NCBI GenBank assembly: GCA_021814145.1
Contig: JAKAIY010000012.1
Span: 1-42,894 of the forward strand
Source: Chloroflexota bacterium
GTDB lineage: Bacteria; Chloroflexota; Ktedonobacteria; Ktedonobacterales; JADMIN01
Direction: 5' to 3'
Length of the DNA stretch: 42,894 nucleotides
Made by a program: the position numbers and the translations under genes. Position 1 is the stretch's first letter, and each line of letters begins with the position of its first letter. Under the pieces are notes generated by a model, which was given only the letters and a program-made list of their open reading frames with translations, did no database searches and was not told the origin of the DNA. Positions 17,613 to 27,762 of this stretch are shown piece after piece.

Positions 17613-19301
17613 ATGCGGCTGTTGAACGCGGAGGCGCGGTCACGCTATCTCGACCGCATGGCCAGCGAGCCGTTCGATACGCTCGTCATTGGTGGTGGCG
17701 TTACCGGCCTGGGCGTCGCGCTTGACGCCACCGCGCGTGGCTATAGCGTCGCGCTGGTGGAGAAAGATGACTTCGCCAGCGGCACGAGCAGCAAATCTAC
17801 CAAGCTGGTGCATGGCGGCATCCGTTACCTGCCCCAGTTTGATTTTGGTCTGGTGCATGAGGCGCTGGTCGAGCGCGGCATCCTCATCCAGAACGCGCCC
17901 TATCTCGTGCGCCCGCTGGCGTTCGTCCTGCCACTCTATGAGGACGCGCGCAAGCCGCTCGGCATTCCCATCACCCCTCCGCGCGGCATTGGGCTGGGAC
18001 TCCTGCTCTCCACTGGCTTGTGGATGTATGACCTGCTGGCCGGGCGGCGTGGGATAGACCGGCACCAGCGTATCAGCATCGAGCAGGCGCAGGCGCTCAC
18101 CCCGCTGCTGCGGACCGAAGGCCTGAAAGAGACCTTCGTCTACTGGGACGCCCAGACCAACGACACGCGCCTGGTCATCTCCATCCTTCGCACCGCCGCG
18201 CAGTTTGGCGCGTCGCTCGCCAACTACGCCGAGGTGATAGGCTTTGAGAAGCGCGACGGCAAGCTCACCGGTGCCCACGTGCGCGACACGCTGAGCGGCC
18301 GCGAGCTGACCATCCACGCGCGGCATATCGTCAACGCCGCCGGGGTCTTCGCCGAGCGCGTGGCCACACTATCGGGCGACGAGTCGAAAGCGTCCGTCGC
18401 GCCGAGCAAGGGCGTTCATCTGGTGGTGGACAGCGATCGTGTCGGCGTCTCGGATACCGGCGTTGTTCTGCCTGAGACCGACGATGGGCGCATTCTGTTC
18501 GTGCTGCCCTGGGGCGACCGCGCGGTGATCGGCACGACCGACACCGGCTCAGGCGATCTCGACCACCCCGAGGCCTCGGTTGACGACATTGACTACCTGC
18601 TGCGCCACGTCAACCGCTATCTCAACGTCTCGCTCACGCACAGCGATCTCATCAGCGTCTACGCTGGCTACCGGCCGCTGGTGCGCTCGCGCGCGAAGCC
18701 GTCCTCCAACCTCTCACGCACGCATGTTGTGCTGGAGGAAAATAACGGCATGGTGACGATCATCGGCGGCAAGCTGACGACTTATCGCCGCATGGCGCAG
18801 GATACCGTGGACGTGCTGGTGAAGCGCGACAGCATGCCAGTCGCCCACCCAACGCTGAAGCTCCAGCTCTCCGGCGCGATTGACTGGAAGCGCGCCCAGC
18901 GCGAGCTGGCCCGCCGCTGCGCCGCGCTGGGCGTTCCGCCGGATGTGGAGCGCTCGCTGGAATGGAATTACGGGCGCAACGCGCTAGACATGCTTGACCT
19001 GATCGAAGCTGACCATACCCTGGGCCAGCGCGTGATCCCTGACCTGCCGTTCATCCGCGCCGAGATCGTCTACGCCTGCCGCGCGGAGATGGCGATGCGG
19101 CTGGAAGACGCGCTCGCGCGGCGTGTGCGCATCGAGCTGGAGGACCGCGACCGGGGCGCGGGCGTGGCGGCGGAGATCGCGCGGCTGATGGCGAGCGAGC
19201 TGGACTGGACACCCGAACAGGCGCAGGCTGAAGCCGACGGGTATATCGCCGACATACGCGGCAGCCTGGCGGAGGAAGGGCTGGCGCCGGCCACCATGTG
19301 A
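17613..19301 (+). CDS. glpD: FAD-dependent glycerol-3-phosphate dehydrogenase
   Basis: FDTLVIGGGVTGLGVALDATARGYSVALVEKDDFASGTSSKSTKLVHGGIRYL: GlpD signature. Confidence 0.96.
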   Translation: MRLLNAEARSRYLDRMASEPFDTLVIGGGVTGLGVALDATARGYSVALVEKDDFASGTSSKSTKLVHGGIRYLPQFDFGLVHEALVERGILIQNAPYLVRPLAFVLPLYEDARKPLGIPITPPRGIGLGLLLSTGLWMYDLLAGRRGIDRHQRISIEQAQALTPLLRTEGLKETFVYWDAQTNDTRLVISILRTAAQFGASLANYAEVIGFEKRDGKLTGAHVRDTLSGRELTIHARHIVNAAGVFAERVATLSGDESKASVAPSKGVHLVVDSDRVGVSDTGVVLPETDDGRILFVLPWGDRAVIGTTDTGSGDLDHPEASVDDIDYLLRHVNRYLNVSLTHSDLISVYAGYRPLVRSRAKPSSNLSRTHVVLEENNGMVTIIGGKLTTYRRMAQDTVDVLVKRDSMPVAHPTLKLQLSGAIDWKRAQRELARRCAALGVPPDVERSLEWNYGRNALDMLDLIEADHTLGQRVIPDLPFIRAEIVYACRAEMAMRLEDALARRVRIELEDRDRGAGVAAEIARLMASELDWTPEQAQAEADGYIADIRGSLAEEGLAPATM

Positions 19302-19383
19302 ACAGGCGGCTGGCCCCCAGGCGGGAAACTAGCCAGCGCGTGACGCGCGTTTGATACATCTTCATGTTGCGGAGGTGGCGATC

Positions 19384-20025
19384 ATGGTTGTGGACGGCGC
19401 TGTCACGCTGGCGTGGCTCCAGCGCGCCGCGGACGCGCTACGGGAGAAGCGCGATTATCTGACCGAGCTCGACGCCGCGATCGGCGACGCGGACCACGGA
19501 ACCAACATGGACCGTGGCTTTACGGCGGTGATGGCCAAATTGCATGAGCTGTATCCCACTGACGCGCCTCCTGAGCCCAGCGCGATGTTCAGGACGGTCG
19601 GCGCGACGCTCGTCTCAACCGTCGGCGGCGCCGCTGGTCCGCTCTATGGCACGGCGTTCATCCGCGCGGGCGGGGCGCTGGCTGGCAAGGCGACCCTGGA
19701 GCCTGGCGACATCGGCGCCGCGCTCGACGCCGCGCTGGAAGGCATCAAGATGCGCGGGCGCGCCACGAGCGGCGAGAAGACGATGATTGACGCGCTGGAA
19801 CCCGCCGTCGCGGCGTATAAGGCCAGCCTAGCGAGCGGCGCGGATCTGGGCGCCGCGCTGCGGGCCGCCGCTGACGCCGCCGAGGAGGGCATGCGCGCCA
19901 CGATTCCGATGCTGGCCACGAAAGGCCGCGCCAGCTATCTGGGCGAGCGCAGCATTGGCCACCAGGACCCTGGCGCCACCTCGATGGCGCTGCTGCTGCG
20001 CACGATGACCAGCGGCGGGGAGTAG
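19384..20025 (+). CDS. dhaL: Dihydroxyacetone kinase subunit DhaL
   Basis: YLTELDAAIGDADHGTNMDRGF; GRASYLGERSIGHQDPGATSM. Confidence 0.95.
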   Translation: MVVDGAVTLAWLQRAADALREKRDYLTELDAAIGDADHGTNMDRGFTAVMAKLHELYPTDAPPEPSAMFRTVGATLVSTVGGAAGPLYGTAFIRAGGALAGKATLEPGDIGAALDAALEGIKMRGRATSGEKTMIDALEPAVAAYKASLASGADLGAALRAAADAAEEGMRATIPMLATKGRASYLGERSIGHQDPGATSMALLLRTMTSGGE

Positions 20026-20030
20026 ACAGG

Positions 20031-20435
20031 ATGGCTGTTGGAATAGTGATCGTCTCGCACAGCCAGCGCCTCGCGGAAGGCGTCGCTGAGCTGGCGGCTG
20101 AGATGACGCATGGCGCGGTGAAGATCATTCCGGCGGGCGGCGCGGACGACGGCGGGCTGGGCGAATCCTTCGCCCGCGTGCGCCAGGCGCTGGACGCCGC
20201 CGCCTCGCCCGAAGGCGTGCTGATTCTGGTGGACCTGGGCGGCGCCGCGCTGATTTCCGCGATGGCTATCGAAGACCTGCCAGAGGAGCGCCGCGCCCAC
20301 GTCCGGCTGAGCGGCGCGCCCCTGGTGGAGGGCGCGGTAATCGCGGCGGTGGAGTCCTCCATTGGCTCTGATCTTGAGCGCGTCGCGGCGGCGGCGTCCG
20401 AGGCGATGGCCATGGACAAGGGTGTCGCGAAGTAG
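20031..20435 (+). CDS. dhaM: DhaM, EIIA-only phosphoryl donor subunit
   Basis: IVIVSHSQRLAEGVAELAAEM...GVLILVDLGGAALISAMAIE; single EIIA(Man)-like domain of 134 aa. Confidence 0.93.
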   Translation: MAVGIVIVSHSQRLAEGVAELAAEMTHGAVKIIPAGGADDGGLGESFARVRQALDAAASPEGVLILVDLGGAALISAMAIEDLPEERRAHVRLSGAPLVEGAVIAAVESSIGSDLERVAAAASEAMAMDKGVAK

Positions 20436-20503
20436 CCGCGAGACAGCCAGCGGGGCGAACCTGGCGGGCGTCCGCCGCGAGGGGAGTATCGAAGGAGGCC
20501 GCT

Positions 20504-22312
20504 ATGTCTGACTCGCAGCCCGCGCCAGAGCGGCTGGCCCTGACGGGTGTCGCCGCCGCGCCCGGCGCCGTCACCGGCCCGGCGCTGGTCTATCAGCCCA
20601 CGGTGCCTGCCGCCAGCCTGGCCGCCGCGCCAGTGGGCGATCCTGAACAGGAGCGGCGCGCGCTGCGCGAGGCGCTGGCGGAGGCGGCGGCGCGGAGCCG
20701 TGAGCTGGCGGCGTCGGTCGCCGGGCGCGGCGCGGCGGATGAGGCGGGCATCTTCGAGGCGCAGGCGCTGATGTTGGAGGACCCGACGATTATCGAGCGC
20801 GCCGAGGCGCTGATCGCCACGGACGGCCTGGGCGCCGCCGCCGCGCTCACCCAGGCGGCGGAAGAGCAGGCGGAGGCGCTGGCCGCGCTGCCCGACCCGC
20901 TCTGGCAGGCGCGCGCCGCCGATGTGCGCGACGCCGCCCGCCGCGCGATACGCCTGCTCACGCCCCTGGCGCATGGCGTCACCCTGGCGGAGGCGCTGAC
21001 CGCGCAGAGCGGCCCCGTGATCGTTGTCGCCAGCGACCTCGCCCCCTCCGACACCGCCCAGGCGTCACCGGAGCGCCTGCTGGGGATCGCGCTGGCGCGC
21101 GGCGGCCCAACCGCGCACGCGGCGATCCTGGCCCGCGCGCTCGGCATCCCCGCCGTCACCGGCCTTGGCCCGCGCCTGCTGGAGTCCGTGCGTGACGGCG
21201 ATCCGCTCGCACTGGACGGCGCGGCGGGCCAGGTGATCGTGCGGCCATCCGCCGAGCAGCTCGTGGCCATTACCAGCGCGGCGGAGACCGCGCGCCAGCG
21301 CGAATCCGAGCGCCGCCTACGCACGCTCGCCTGGCGCGACCGCCCCGGCGCGACCCGCGATGGCGTCCCTATCGCCGTGATGGCCAACGCCGGCTCAGCC
21401 GCCGAAGCGCGCGCCGCCGCCGAAGCGGGCGCTGAGGGCATTGGCCTGCTGCGCACAGAATTTCTCTTCGCCGGACGCGACACCATCCCTGACGCCGAGG
21501 AGCAGGCCGCGCTCTATGAAGAGTTCATCCGCGCGTTCGGCGCCAGGCGCGGCCCAATCGTCATCCGCACGCTTGACGCGGGAGCCGACAAGCCGCTGCC
21601 CGCGCTCACCAGCTACACCCAACAGCTCCCAGCGGAGGAAAATCCCGCGCTGGGCGTGCGCGGTGTGCGGCTCAGCCTGCGCTTCGCCCCCCTGCTCGAT
21701 ACGCAGCTCGAAGGCATCGCGCTGGCCGCCGCGCGCTCCGAGGCTGATGTGTGGATCATGCTGCCGATGGTCGCGACAGTCGAAGAGATCGAGGCCGCCC
21801 GTGACGCGCTGGCGCTGGCGCTCGTCCGGCTGGAAGCGATCGGGCTGGCCCCCCGCCAGCCATTGACGCTGGGGATCATGGTCGAGACGCCCGCCGCCGC
21901 GCTGAGCGCCGAGGCGCTGGCCATCCACGCCGCCTTCTTCAGCATTGGCTCCAACGACCTGGCGCAATACGTCATGGCCGCCGACCGCCTCAGCCCGGAG
22001 CTGACCGAGACACGCCGCCCGGAGCAGCCCGCCCTGCTGCGCGCGATTCACCTGGCGGCGAAGGCCGGCGCGGCGCGCGGCATCCCAGTCGCCGTCTGCG
22101 GCGAGATGGCGGGTGATCCTACGCTGGCGGCGCTGCTCGTCGGCCTGGGCGTCACCGAGCTGAGCATGGCGCCGGACCGCATCACGCCAGTCAAGGAGTC
22201 GCTGGCCGCGCATACGCTGGATGACCTGCGCGCCATCGCCGCCCGCGCCATGCGCGCGGAAACGCTGGCCGCCGCCCGCCGCGTCATTGACGAGCTGGCG
22301 CGCGGCGGGTAG
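20504..22312 (+). CDS. ptsI: PTS enzyme I
   Basis: Phospho-His motif GGPTAHAAILARALGIPAV; GIGLLRTEFLF; active-site VCGEMAGDP. Confidence 0.95.
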   Translation: MSDSQPAPERLALTGVAAAPGAVTGPALVYQPTVPAASLAAAPVGDPEQERRALREALAEAAARSRELAASVAGRGAADEAGIFEAQALMLEDPTIIERAEALIATDGLGAAAALTQAAEEQAEALAALPDPLWQARAADVRDAARRAIRLLTPLAHGVTLAEALTAQSGPVIVVASDLAPSDTAQASPERLLGIALARGGPTAHAAILARALGIPAVTGLGPRLLESVRDGDPLALDGAAGQVIVRPSAEQLVAITSAAETARQRESERRLRTLAWRDRPGATRDGVPIAVMANAGSAAEARAAAEAGAEGIGLLRTEFLFAGRDTIPDAEEQAALYEEFIRAFGARRGPIVIRTLDAGADKPLPALTSYTQQLPAEENPALGVRGVRLSLRFAPLLDTQLEGIALAAARSEADVWIMLPMVATVEEIEAARDALALALVRLEAIGLAPRQPLTLGIMVETPAAALSAEALAIHAAFFSIGSNDLAQYVMAADRLSPELTETRRPEQPALLRAIHLAAKAGAARGIPVAVCGEMAGDPTLAALLVGLGVTELSMAPDRITPVKESLAAHTLDDLRAIAARAMRAETLAAARRVIDELARGG

Positions 22313-22314
22313 AC

Positions 22315-22725
22315 ATGCCTCGAAATGCGGCTGGCCGCTGGAAGCGGCGGGCGCGGCGGCTGAAGCGCGAAGCCTACGCGCTCTATCTGGTGGCGCGCGA
22401 CCCGCGTGCGCCGTGGTACACGAAGGCGCTCGCGATCTGTATTGTCGGGTATGCGCTCAGCCCGCTCGATCTCATCCCCGACTTCATCCCGATTGTCGGG
22501 TATCTGGACGACCTGATCTTCATACCGTTGGGGATTGCCCTTGTGATCCGGCTCACTCCCCCAGGTGTGTTTGCCGGCTGTCGTGAGAGGGCTCAAGTCA
22601 TGATGGAGCGCGAGAACATCACCGGCTCGCTTCCCGCCCGTATCGCGACGGTCATCATCGTGACTGTCTGGCTGCTTGGCCTGGCGCTCGCCGTCACGCT
22701 GCTCCTGCGCGCCGTCGTTCACTAG
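22315..22725 (+). CDS. DUF1232 (YkvA-like) membrane protein
   Basis: AICIVGYALSPLDLIPDFIPIVGYLDDLIFIPLGIALVIRL: DUF1232 signature. Confidence 0.9.
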   Translation: MPRNAAGRWKRRARRLKREAYALYLVARDPRAPWYTKALAICIVGYALSPLDLIPDFIPIVGYLDDLIFIPLGIALVIRLTPPGVFAGCRERAQVMMERENITGSLPARIATVIIVTVWLLGLALAVTLLLRAVVH

Positions 22726-22733
22726 CGCCAACG

Positions 22734-24107
22734 TCAGGCGGGCGCTACCGCGCTGTCAACGCTCCTGGCCGCCAGCAGCCGCTGGGCGAGGCGGTTCGCC
22801 AGGCGGATGCTGTAGTTCTGCCCACGGTCCTGTGGGTAGACCTGGAACATGTTGGCGACGTAGAGGTTGGGGATGGGCGTCTCGTGCGGCGGGATATGCT
22901 GGGCGTACTCGCGCGTGACGATGGGCTGGGCGTAGGGCGCGGCGAAGCCCCACATACGCCTGACCCAGGAGCGGTCGAAGCCGGGATTCAGCCGCAGGAC
23001 GCCGGGCAGGTAGCGCGCCAGCGCCTCCTCTGGCGACTCCCGCAGCACGGGATGGCTCATCGGCACATAATTGCCGAAGTAGACCAGCCGCTGGCCGCCG
23101 TACTCCTCCGGCCCGATGAAGTTCGTGTGCTCGATGGCGTTCAGGAACGGGTAGCCCGCGTCACCAATCGCCAGCCAGTAGATGTCGTTGGGCAAGAGCG
23201 GGCGGTCGAGCGAGAGGATCAGGCAGTGCGCGCCGTAAGCCTCGCCCCAGTCATAGCGCGCGCGGTAGTCCTCGGGCAGGTCGGGCGCCAGGCGGCAGGT
23301 GACGCGCGTCGGCAGCGTGGAGATGACGCGGGCGTAGCGCTCGTCGCCCGCCGCTGAGCGCACGATCAGCCCATCACCGTCGCGCTGGATGGCGGATACC
23401 TCGGCGCCGAAGCGCGTCTCGCCGCCGCGCTCGCGCACAGCATCCGCCAGCCGCTCATAGACCAGCTGGAAGCCGCCACGCACGTAGCCTAGCCTGAGCG
23501 TGCGGTAGTGCGCGCGCGCCCACATCCACGGCATCGCCACATCGCCCGCGCGGTCGCCGAACTTGCCCTCCAGCATTGGCTTCCAGATGATCTCGTAGGC
23601 TTTGCGCCCCATCCAGCGCGGCATCCACTCCGCCGCCGTGGCGCCCGCCAGCGGCTCCGGCGAGGGCAGAAACTTGAGCAGCGCGCCGCCCGCGCCCAGC
23701 CGCAGGCGGTCGGGCAGGGGCAGCGGGTCGAGCGCGAGGATCGAGCGCGGGTCGCTATCCAGGCGGTAGGGCTTGCCGCCGAGCAGAATGCTGCTGTTAG
23801 GCGCGCTCCAGGTGAGCTTGGCGCCCAGGCCAAGCTCATCGATCAGCGCGACCGCGTCGGCGTCTGTGCGAAACAGGTGATGGTAGAACTTCTCCAGCCA
23901 GGGGCCGTTGGCGCTCTCCGGCATGACCGGGAATCCGCCCGCCAGTCCGCCGGCCGCCGTCTCGCGCTCATAGAGCGTCACGCGCTCGCCCGCCCGCGCC
24001 AGCCGGTACGCCAGCGTCAGGCCGAGCGCGCCGCCGCCAAGAACCGCCGTTCCATTCGCTCCCGCCAAGCGACTCCCTCCTCCGGGCCTGTATCCACGCG
24101 CGCCCAC
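22734..24107 (-). CDS. NAD(P)/FAD-dependent (amine-oxidase-like) oxidoreductase
   Basis: AVLGGGALGLTLAYRLARAGERVTLYERETAAGGLAGGF Rossmann motif; start codon uncertain. Confidence 0.85.
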   Translation of the reverse strand: MGARGYRPGGGSRLAGANGTAVLGGGALGLTLAYRLARAGERVTLYERETAAGGLAGGFPVMPESANGPWLEKFYHHLFRTDADAVALIDELGLGAKLTWSAPNSSILLGGKPYRLDSDPRSILALDPLPLPDRLRLGAGGALLKFLPSPEPLAGATAAEWMPRWMGRKAYEIIWKPMLEGKFGDRAGDVAMPWMWARAHYRTLRLGYVRGGFQLVYERLADAVRERGGETRFGAEVSAIQRDGDGLIVRSAAGDERYARVISTLPTRVTCRLAPDLPEDYRARYDWGEAYGAHCLILSLDRPLLPNDIYWLAIGDAGYPFLNAIEHTNFIGPEEYGGQRLVYFGNYVPMSHPVLRESPEEALARYLPGVLRLNPGFDRSWVRRMWGFAAPYAQPIVTREYAQHIPPHETPIPNLYVANMFQVYPQDRGQNYSIRLANRLAQRLLAARSVDSAVAPA

Positions 24108-24263
24108 GTCAGGGCGCTCACGGGAGTATACCGCCGTCGCGCGTCAGATGGGATACCAAGATCGAGGGCAGGCTGGCGGATAATCCCCGCCTCGCGCTCC
24201 CGCCCGGCCTATATGATACACTTGCGGCGCGATGGTCAAGCGGCAGGCGAAAGGAGCGCGGTA

Positions 24264-25958
24264 GTGGCGCGGGTCGAGATCAAGGGGGAGCAGCACCCGA
24301 TTGGTGAGGTGTTTAGCGAGCGTTACGCCTTCTCTGTGCCACCATACCAGCGGCCCTACGCCTGGACGACCGAGCACGCTGGCGAACTGCTCGACGACCT
24401 GCTGAGCTACCTGGGGACTTCCGAGGAAGCGGTTGAGGAGCTCAACCCATACTTTCTGGGGAGCGTCGTGCTCATCAAGGGTGACCGGCCCGAGGCGCAG
24501 ATCGTGGATGGGCAGCAGCGGCTCATCACCCTCACCATCCTGCTCGCCACCCTGCGGGCGATGGTCCCCGCCGAATTCGCCGCGAGCATCACGCGGCGGC
24601 TCTATGAGCCCGCCGACCCACTCAACAACGTCCCCGCGCGCTATCGCCTGCGCCCCAAGGAGCGCGACGCGGGCTTCTTCCAGCAGTACATCCAGAGCGA
24701 GGACGGCGTCAGGCGTCTGCAAGGGATGGTCCAGCCTGACCTGAACGAGAGCCAGCGCAACATGCTGGAGAACGCGCGGCTTTTCGCCCGCGAGCTGGGC
24801 AAGCTGCCTGAGACACGGCGCGTGCGGCTGGCGCAGTTCCTCGTGCAACGCTGCCTGCTGGTGGTCGTCTCCACCCCCGACCTGAGCTCCGCGTACCGCA
24901 TCTTTGCCGTGCTCAACGACCGTGGCCTTGATCTCTCGTTCGCCGACATCCTGAAGGCCGAGATCATTGGTGAATTGCCGGAGGTCGAGCAGTGGGAGTA
25001 TACCTTGCGCTGGGAGCAGATCGAAGAATCGCTAGGACGCGACGAGTTCAACGCGCTCTTCGGCCACATCCGCGCCATCTTCCGCCGCACCCGCCAGCAG
25101 GGCGGCATCCTCGACGAGTTCCGCGAGGGCGTCATCAGGACGGTCAACGACCCGCGCCGCCTGATTGATGATACCATCGTGCCCTATGGCAACGCGCTCT
25201 ACGTCGTGGCCAACGCCAGCTATGAGAGCGCCGACCGCGCCGTGGCGAAGCGGATCAACGCGCTGCTCGGCTGGCTTGGCCGTATAGACAATACCGACTG
25301 GGTCCCGCCGGCGATGGTGTACGTGTCGCGCTATCACGACCAGCCTGAGCGGCTGCTGCAGTTTCTCACCCAGCTGGAGCGGCTGGCGGCCTCGATGATG
25401 ATCCGCCGCCGCTACACCGACAAGCGCCAGTCGCGCTACGGGCGGCTGCTGGGCGTCATCCAGGACGGAGCCGAGCTGACCCATCCCTCCTCACCGCTGG
25501 AGCTGACGCAGCAGGAGCGCGAGGAGACGCTGGGCGCGCTCGGCAGCGACCTCTACCTGATGCCACCCAAGCCGCGCAACTACGTCCTGCTACGGCTGGA
25601 TACGCTGCTGGCCGGAACGGGCGCGGCCTACGACTACAAGACGATCACCGTCGAGCATGTTCTGCCGCGCAACCCGGCTGCCGGGAGCGAGTGGCTCCGC
25701 TGGTGGCCCGACCAGCAGCAGCGCGCCCGCTGGCAGCACCGCCTCGGCAACCTGGCGCTGCTCTCGCGCGTCAAGAACGACCGCGCTGGCAACCAGGAGT
25801 TCGCCCTCAAGAAAGCGACCTACTTCACCCTGAAGGACGGCGTCTCGCCCTTCGCCCTCACCACCCAAATCCTGCAAGAGACCGAGTGGACGCCCAAAGT
25901 GGTCGAGCGCCGCCAGAAGGAGCTGCTGGCGCAGTTGAGAAGGCTCTGGCGGCTGTAA
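24264..25958 (+). CDS. DUF262/DUF1524 protein, GmrSD-like type IV restriction enzyme
   Basis: GTG at 24264 in frame with the track ORF; DUF262: YAFSVPPYQRPYAW...LGSVVLIKG...IVDGQQRLITLTILLATL; DUF1524/HNH: TVEHVLPRNPAAGSEW...HRLGNLALLSRVKNDRAGNQEFALKKATYF. Confidence 0.88.
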   Translation: MARVEIKGEQHPIGEVFSERYAFSVPPYQRPYAWTTEHAGELLDDLLSYLGTSEEAVEELNPYFLGSVVLIKGDRPEAQIVDGQQRLITLTILLATLRAMVPAEFAASITRRLYEPADPLNNVPARYRLRPKERDAGFFQQYIQSEDGVRRLQGMVQPDLNESQRNMLENARLFARELGKLPETRRVRLAQFLVQRCLLVVVSTPDLSSAYRIFAVLNDRGLDLSFADILKAEIIGELPEVEQWEYTLRWEQIEESLGRDEFNALFGHIRAIFRRTRQQGGILDEFREGVIRTVNDPRRLIDDTIVPYGNALYVVANASYESADRAVAKRINALLGWLGRIDNTDWVPPAMVYVSRYHDQPERLLQFLTQLERLAASMMIRRRYTDKRQSRYGRLLGVIQDGAELTHPSSPLELTQQEREETLGALGSDLYLMPPKPRNYVLLRLDTLLAGTGAAYDYKTITVEHVLPRNPAAGSEWLRWWPDQQQRARWQHRLGNLALLSRVKNDRAGNQEFALKKATYFTLKDGVSPFALTTQILQETEWTPKVVERRQKELLAQLRRLWRL

Positions 25959-26117
25959 CCTCCTCAAACGCGAAAGCGTGGAAAGATGCCGATAACCGGC
26001 GAAAAACGGGCAAAATTCGGCTCTCATATATGGCGACTTGTAGACAGCCCATGAACGTGCCATATTGAAAAAGCGAGCACGTAAGGTCCCATATTGCGTA
26101 TCACATTTACTGAAAGG

Positions 26118-26381
26118 ATGAAGAGGATGACAGTGCCTGACCGCTGGGAACACTGTGCCTTGAGCGTCATCGTTTCAGAACACGCTGACTACAGCCTTAG
26201 TTACTATGGTACGATCACCTTCTCAGAGTCCTTCAATGCGAACCAATGGAACGACGCCATTGGTCAACTCGGCCAAGGTGGTTGGGAACTGGTCAGCACC
26301 GTGACTGATGACAATCGACTGTCGCTCTATTTCAAGCGCCGAGCAGGACAACCCATCATTCGGCCTCTGCTCCGCTTCTAA
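26118..26381 (+). CDS. Small DUF4177-like protein
   Basis: NANQWNDAIGQLGQGGWELVSTVTDDNRLSLYFKRR; start 26118 or 26127. Confidence 0.55.
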   Translation: MKRMTVPDRWEHCALSVIVSEHADYSLSYYGTITFSESFNANQWNDAIGQLGQGGWELVSTVTDDNRLSLYFKRRAGQPIIRPLLRF

Positions 26382-26423
26382 GGGCACCCTTGCCTCGACA
26401 GTTAGAGGCTGGGAGACAAGGAT

Positions 26424-27002
26424 ATGACCATTGAGGACAGCCTTATCACTGCTGCCTTGACTGTGGGTGGAGGTGTAGTTGTCTACGTGGCTGGCAGGGT
26501 GATTGAGCGAGCATTTACAGATCCAGTCAATGCGCAGGCGGACGCGATCACTGAGCTCATTAAGACGCTTGAATTCTACCGCTATGTCTACGCAAATGCA
26601 GACCACTGGTTCAATGATGCCTACAAAGCAGACATCCAGGAGATGGTGCAGGCGTTTCGCACAGTAGCGGCAGTATTGACCGCACGCAACCGCACACTTC
26701 CGTGGTATGGTCTGTTGCATATCCTCGGCCTGGTGCCACGGCGAGCCAGGGTCCTCTTGGCAGTAGCAGGACTTCAAATGATAATCGCATTTGTTACTGA
26801 CAGGCGGTATAGTGGAGCACTCGTAACAAAAGAGGGCAGAGAAAAATTAGGCGATGCCACTGAGTCAATCGCAAAAATGGTAAAAGGCCATTTAAATATG
26901 GGTGATAGGACGATAGAGCGCGATCTTAGGCAATACATCTACGAGTTGCCGAGCGAGCACCTGGAAGCGGTGATCCGGATGTATAGAGAAAGAAAAGAAT
27001 GA
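26424..27002 (+). CDS. Hypothetical protein with N-terminal TM helix
   Basis: 192 aa, TM LITAALTVGGGVVVYVAGRVI; no recognised family; lower GC than neighbours. Confidence 0.5.
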   Translation: MTIEDSLITAALTVGGGVVVYVAGRVIERAFTDPVNAQADAITELIKTLEFYRYVYANADHWFNDAYKADIQEMVQAFRTVAAVLTARNRTLPWYGLLHILGLVPRRARVLLAVAGLQMIIAFVTDRRYSGALVTKEGREKLGDATESIAKMVKGHLNMGDRTIERDLRQYIYELPSEHLEAVIRMYRERKE

Positions 27003-27204
27003 ACACCGATTACAATTCATTCTGAATTGTTCGGCACAGATGACGACAATGGAGGCGATGTGGATGATGACGTGGATGTCAAGGCTTAACGCGTGTCACA
27101 AAAGGCTAGCCGAAGTAAGTTTGCGCTTGGCTCAATAGCTTGCTCGGCATCGCCGATGTCCTTCACATCAAAGCGCTCCCTTCCCGCTCAACTAGCCCAA
27201 CTCC

Positions 27205-27762
27205 CTACTTGTCTCCAACTATTTCAGATCGTGGCTTTGGGGTAGGCGGCTCGTTCTTTCGTTCCGCACGCACCTTGCGCCATCCGTAGATCAACACTCC
27301 GACGAGCATGACGAAAACCACGATCACCATGACCCCGACCGGCCACAGAAGCAGAACAACCCCAGCAGTCGAATTGAGATGCCATACCACTGCGACGATA
27401 CCCACGTAGACGGCGGCTGGGCCGAGCGCATCTCCTACCAGCCATCCGGCGACAAAGAGCGCCGATAACAGCAGGTTGCGCGGCTCTGCGTTGGCCTTGT
27501 ATGACGCGGAAAAGTAGTCTACGACGAGCAGCGGCATGGCGATGACAAATGCATAGAGCGCAATCGTCAAGGCTTCATCGAGCCTGGGAAGGGATAACAT
27601 ACCAGCGATGAAGAGTAGGCAGACGCCTAACGCGCCAGCCGCTAAGAGTTGGCGTGGGCGTCCGGTCTGTAGTTCCGCTCGGCGCGCAGTGTCAAACGCC
27701 TGAGTGACCACAGACGGTGGCTTTTGCTTCTCCGTAACCTGGCTGGGCTGATCGGCGTCCAT
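27205..27762 (-). CDS. Hypothetical multi-pass membrane protein
   Basis: 185 aa with about four hydrophobic helices and charged tails. Confidence 0.5.
   Translation of the reverse strand: MDADQPSQVTEKQKPPSVVTQAFDTARRAELQTGRPRQLLAAGALGVCLLFIAGMLSLPRLDEALTIALYAFVIAMPLLVVDYFSASYKANAEPRNLLLSALFVAGWLVGDALGPAAVYVGIVAVVWHLNSTAGVVLLLWPVGVMVIVVFVMLVGVLIYGWRKVRAERKNEPPTPKPRSEIVGDK

Noticed and set aside
19745-20974. 409 aa minus-strand ORF
   Set aside because: Antisense across dhaL-dhaM-ptsI, all strongly supported; arginine/serine-rich shadow.
23508-24263. N-terminal extension of the 816 aa track ORF
   Set aside because: Overlaps the opposite-strand FAD oxidoreductase; DUF262 homology begins after the GTG at 24264.
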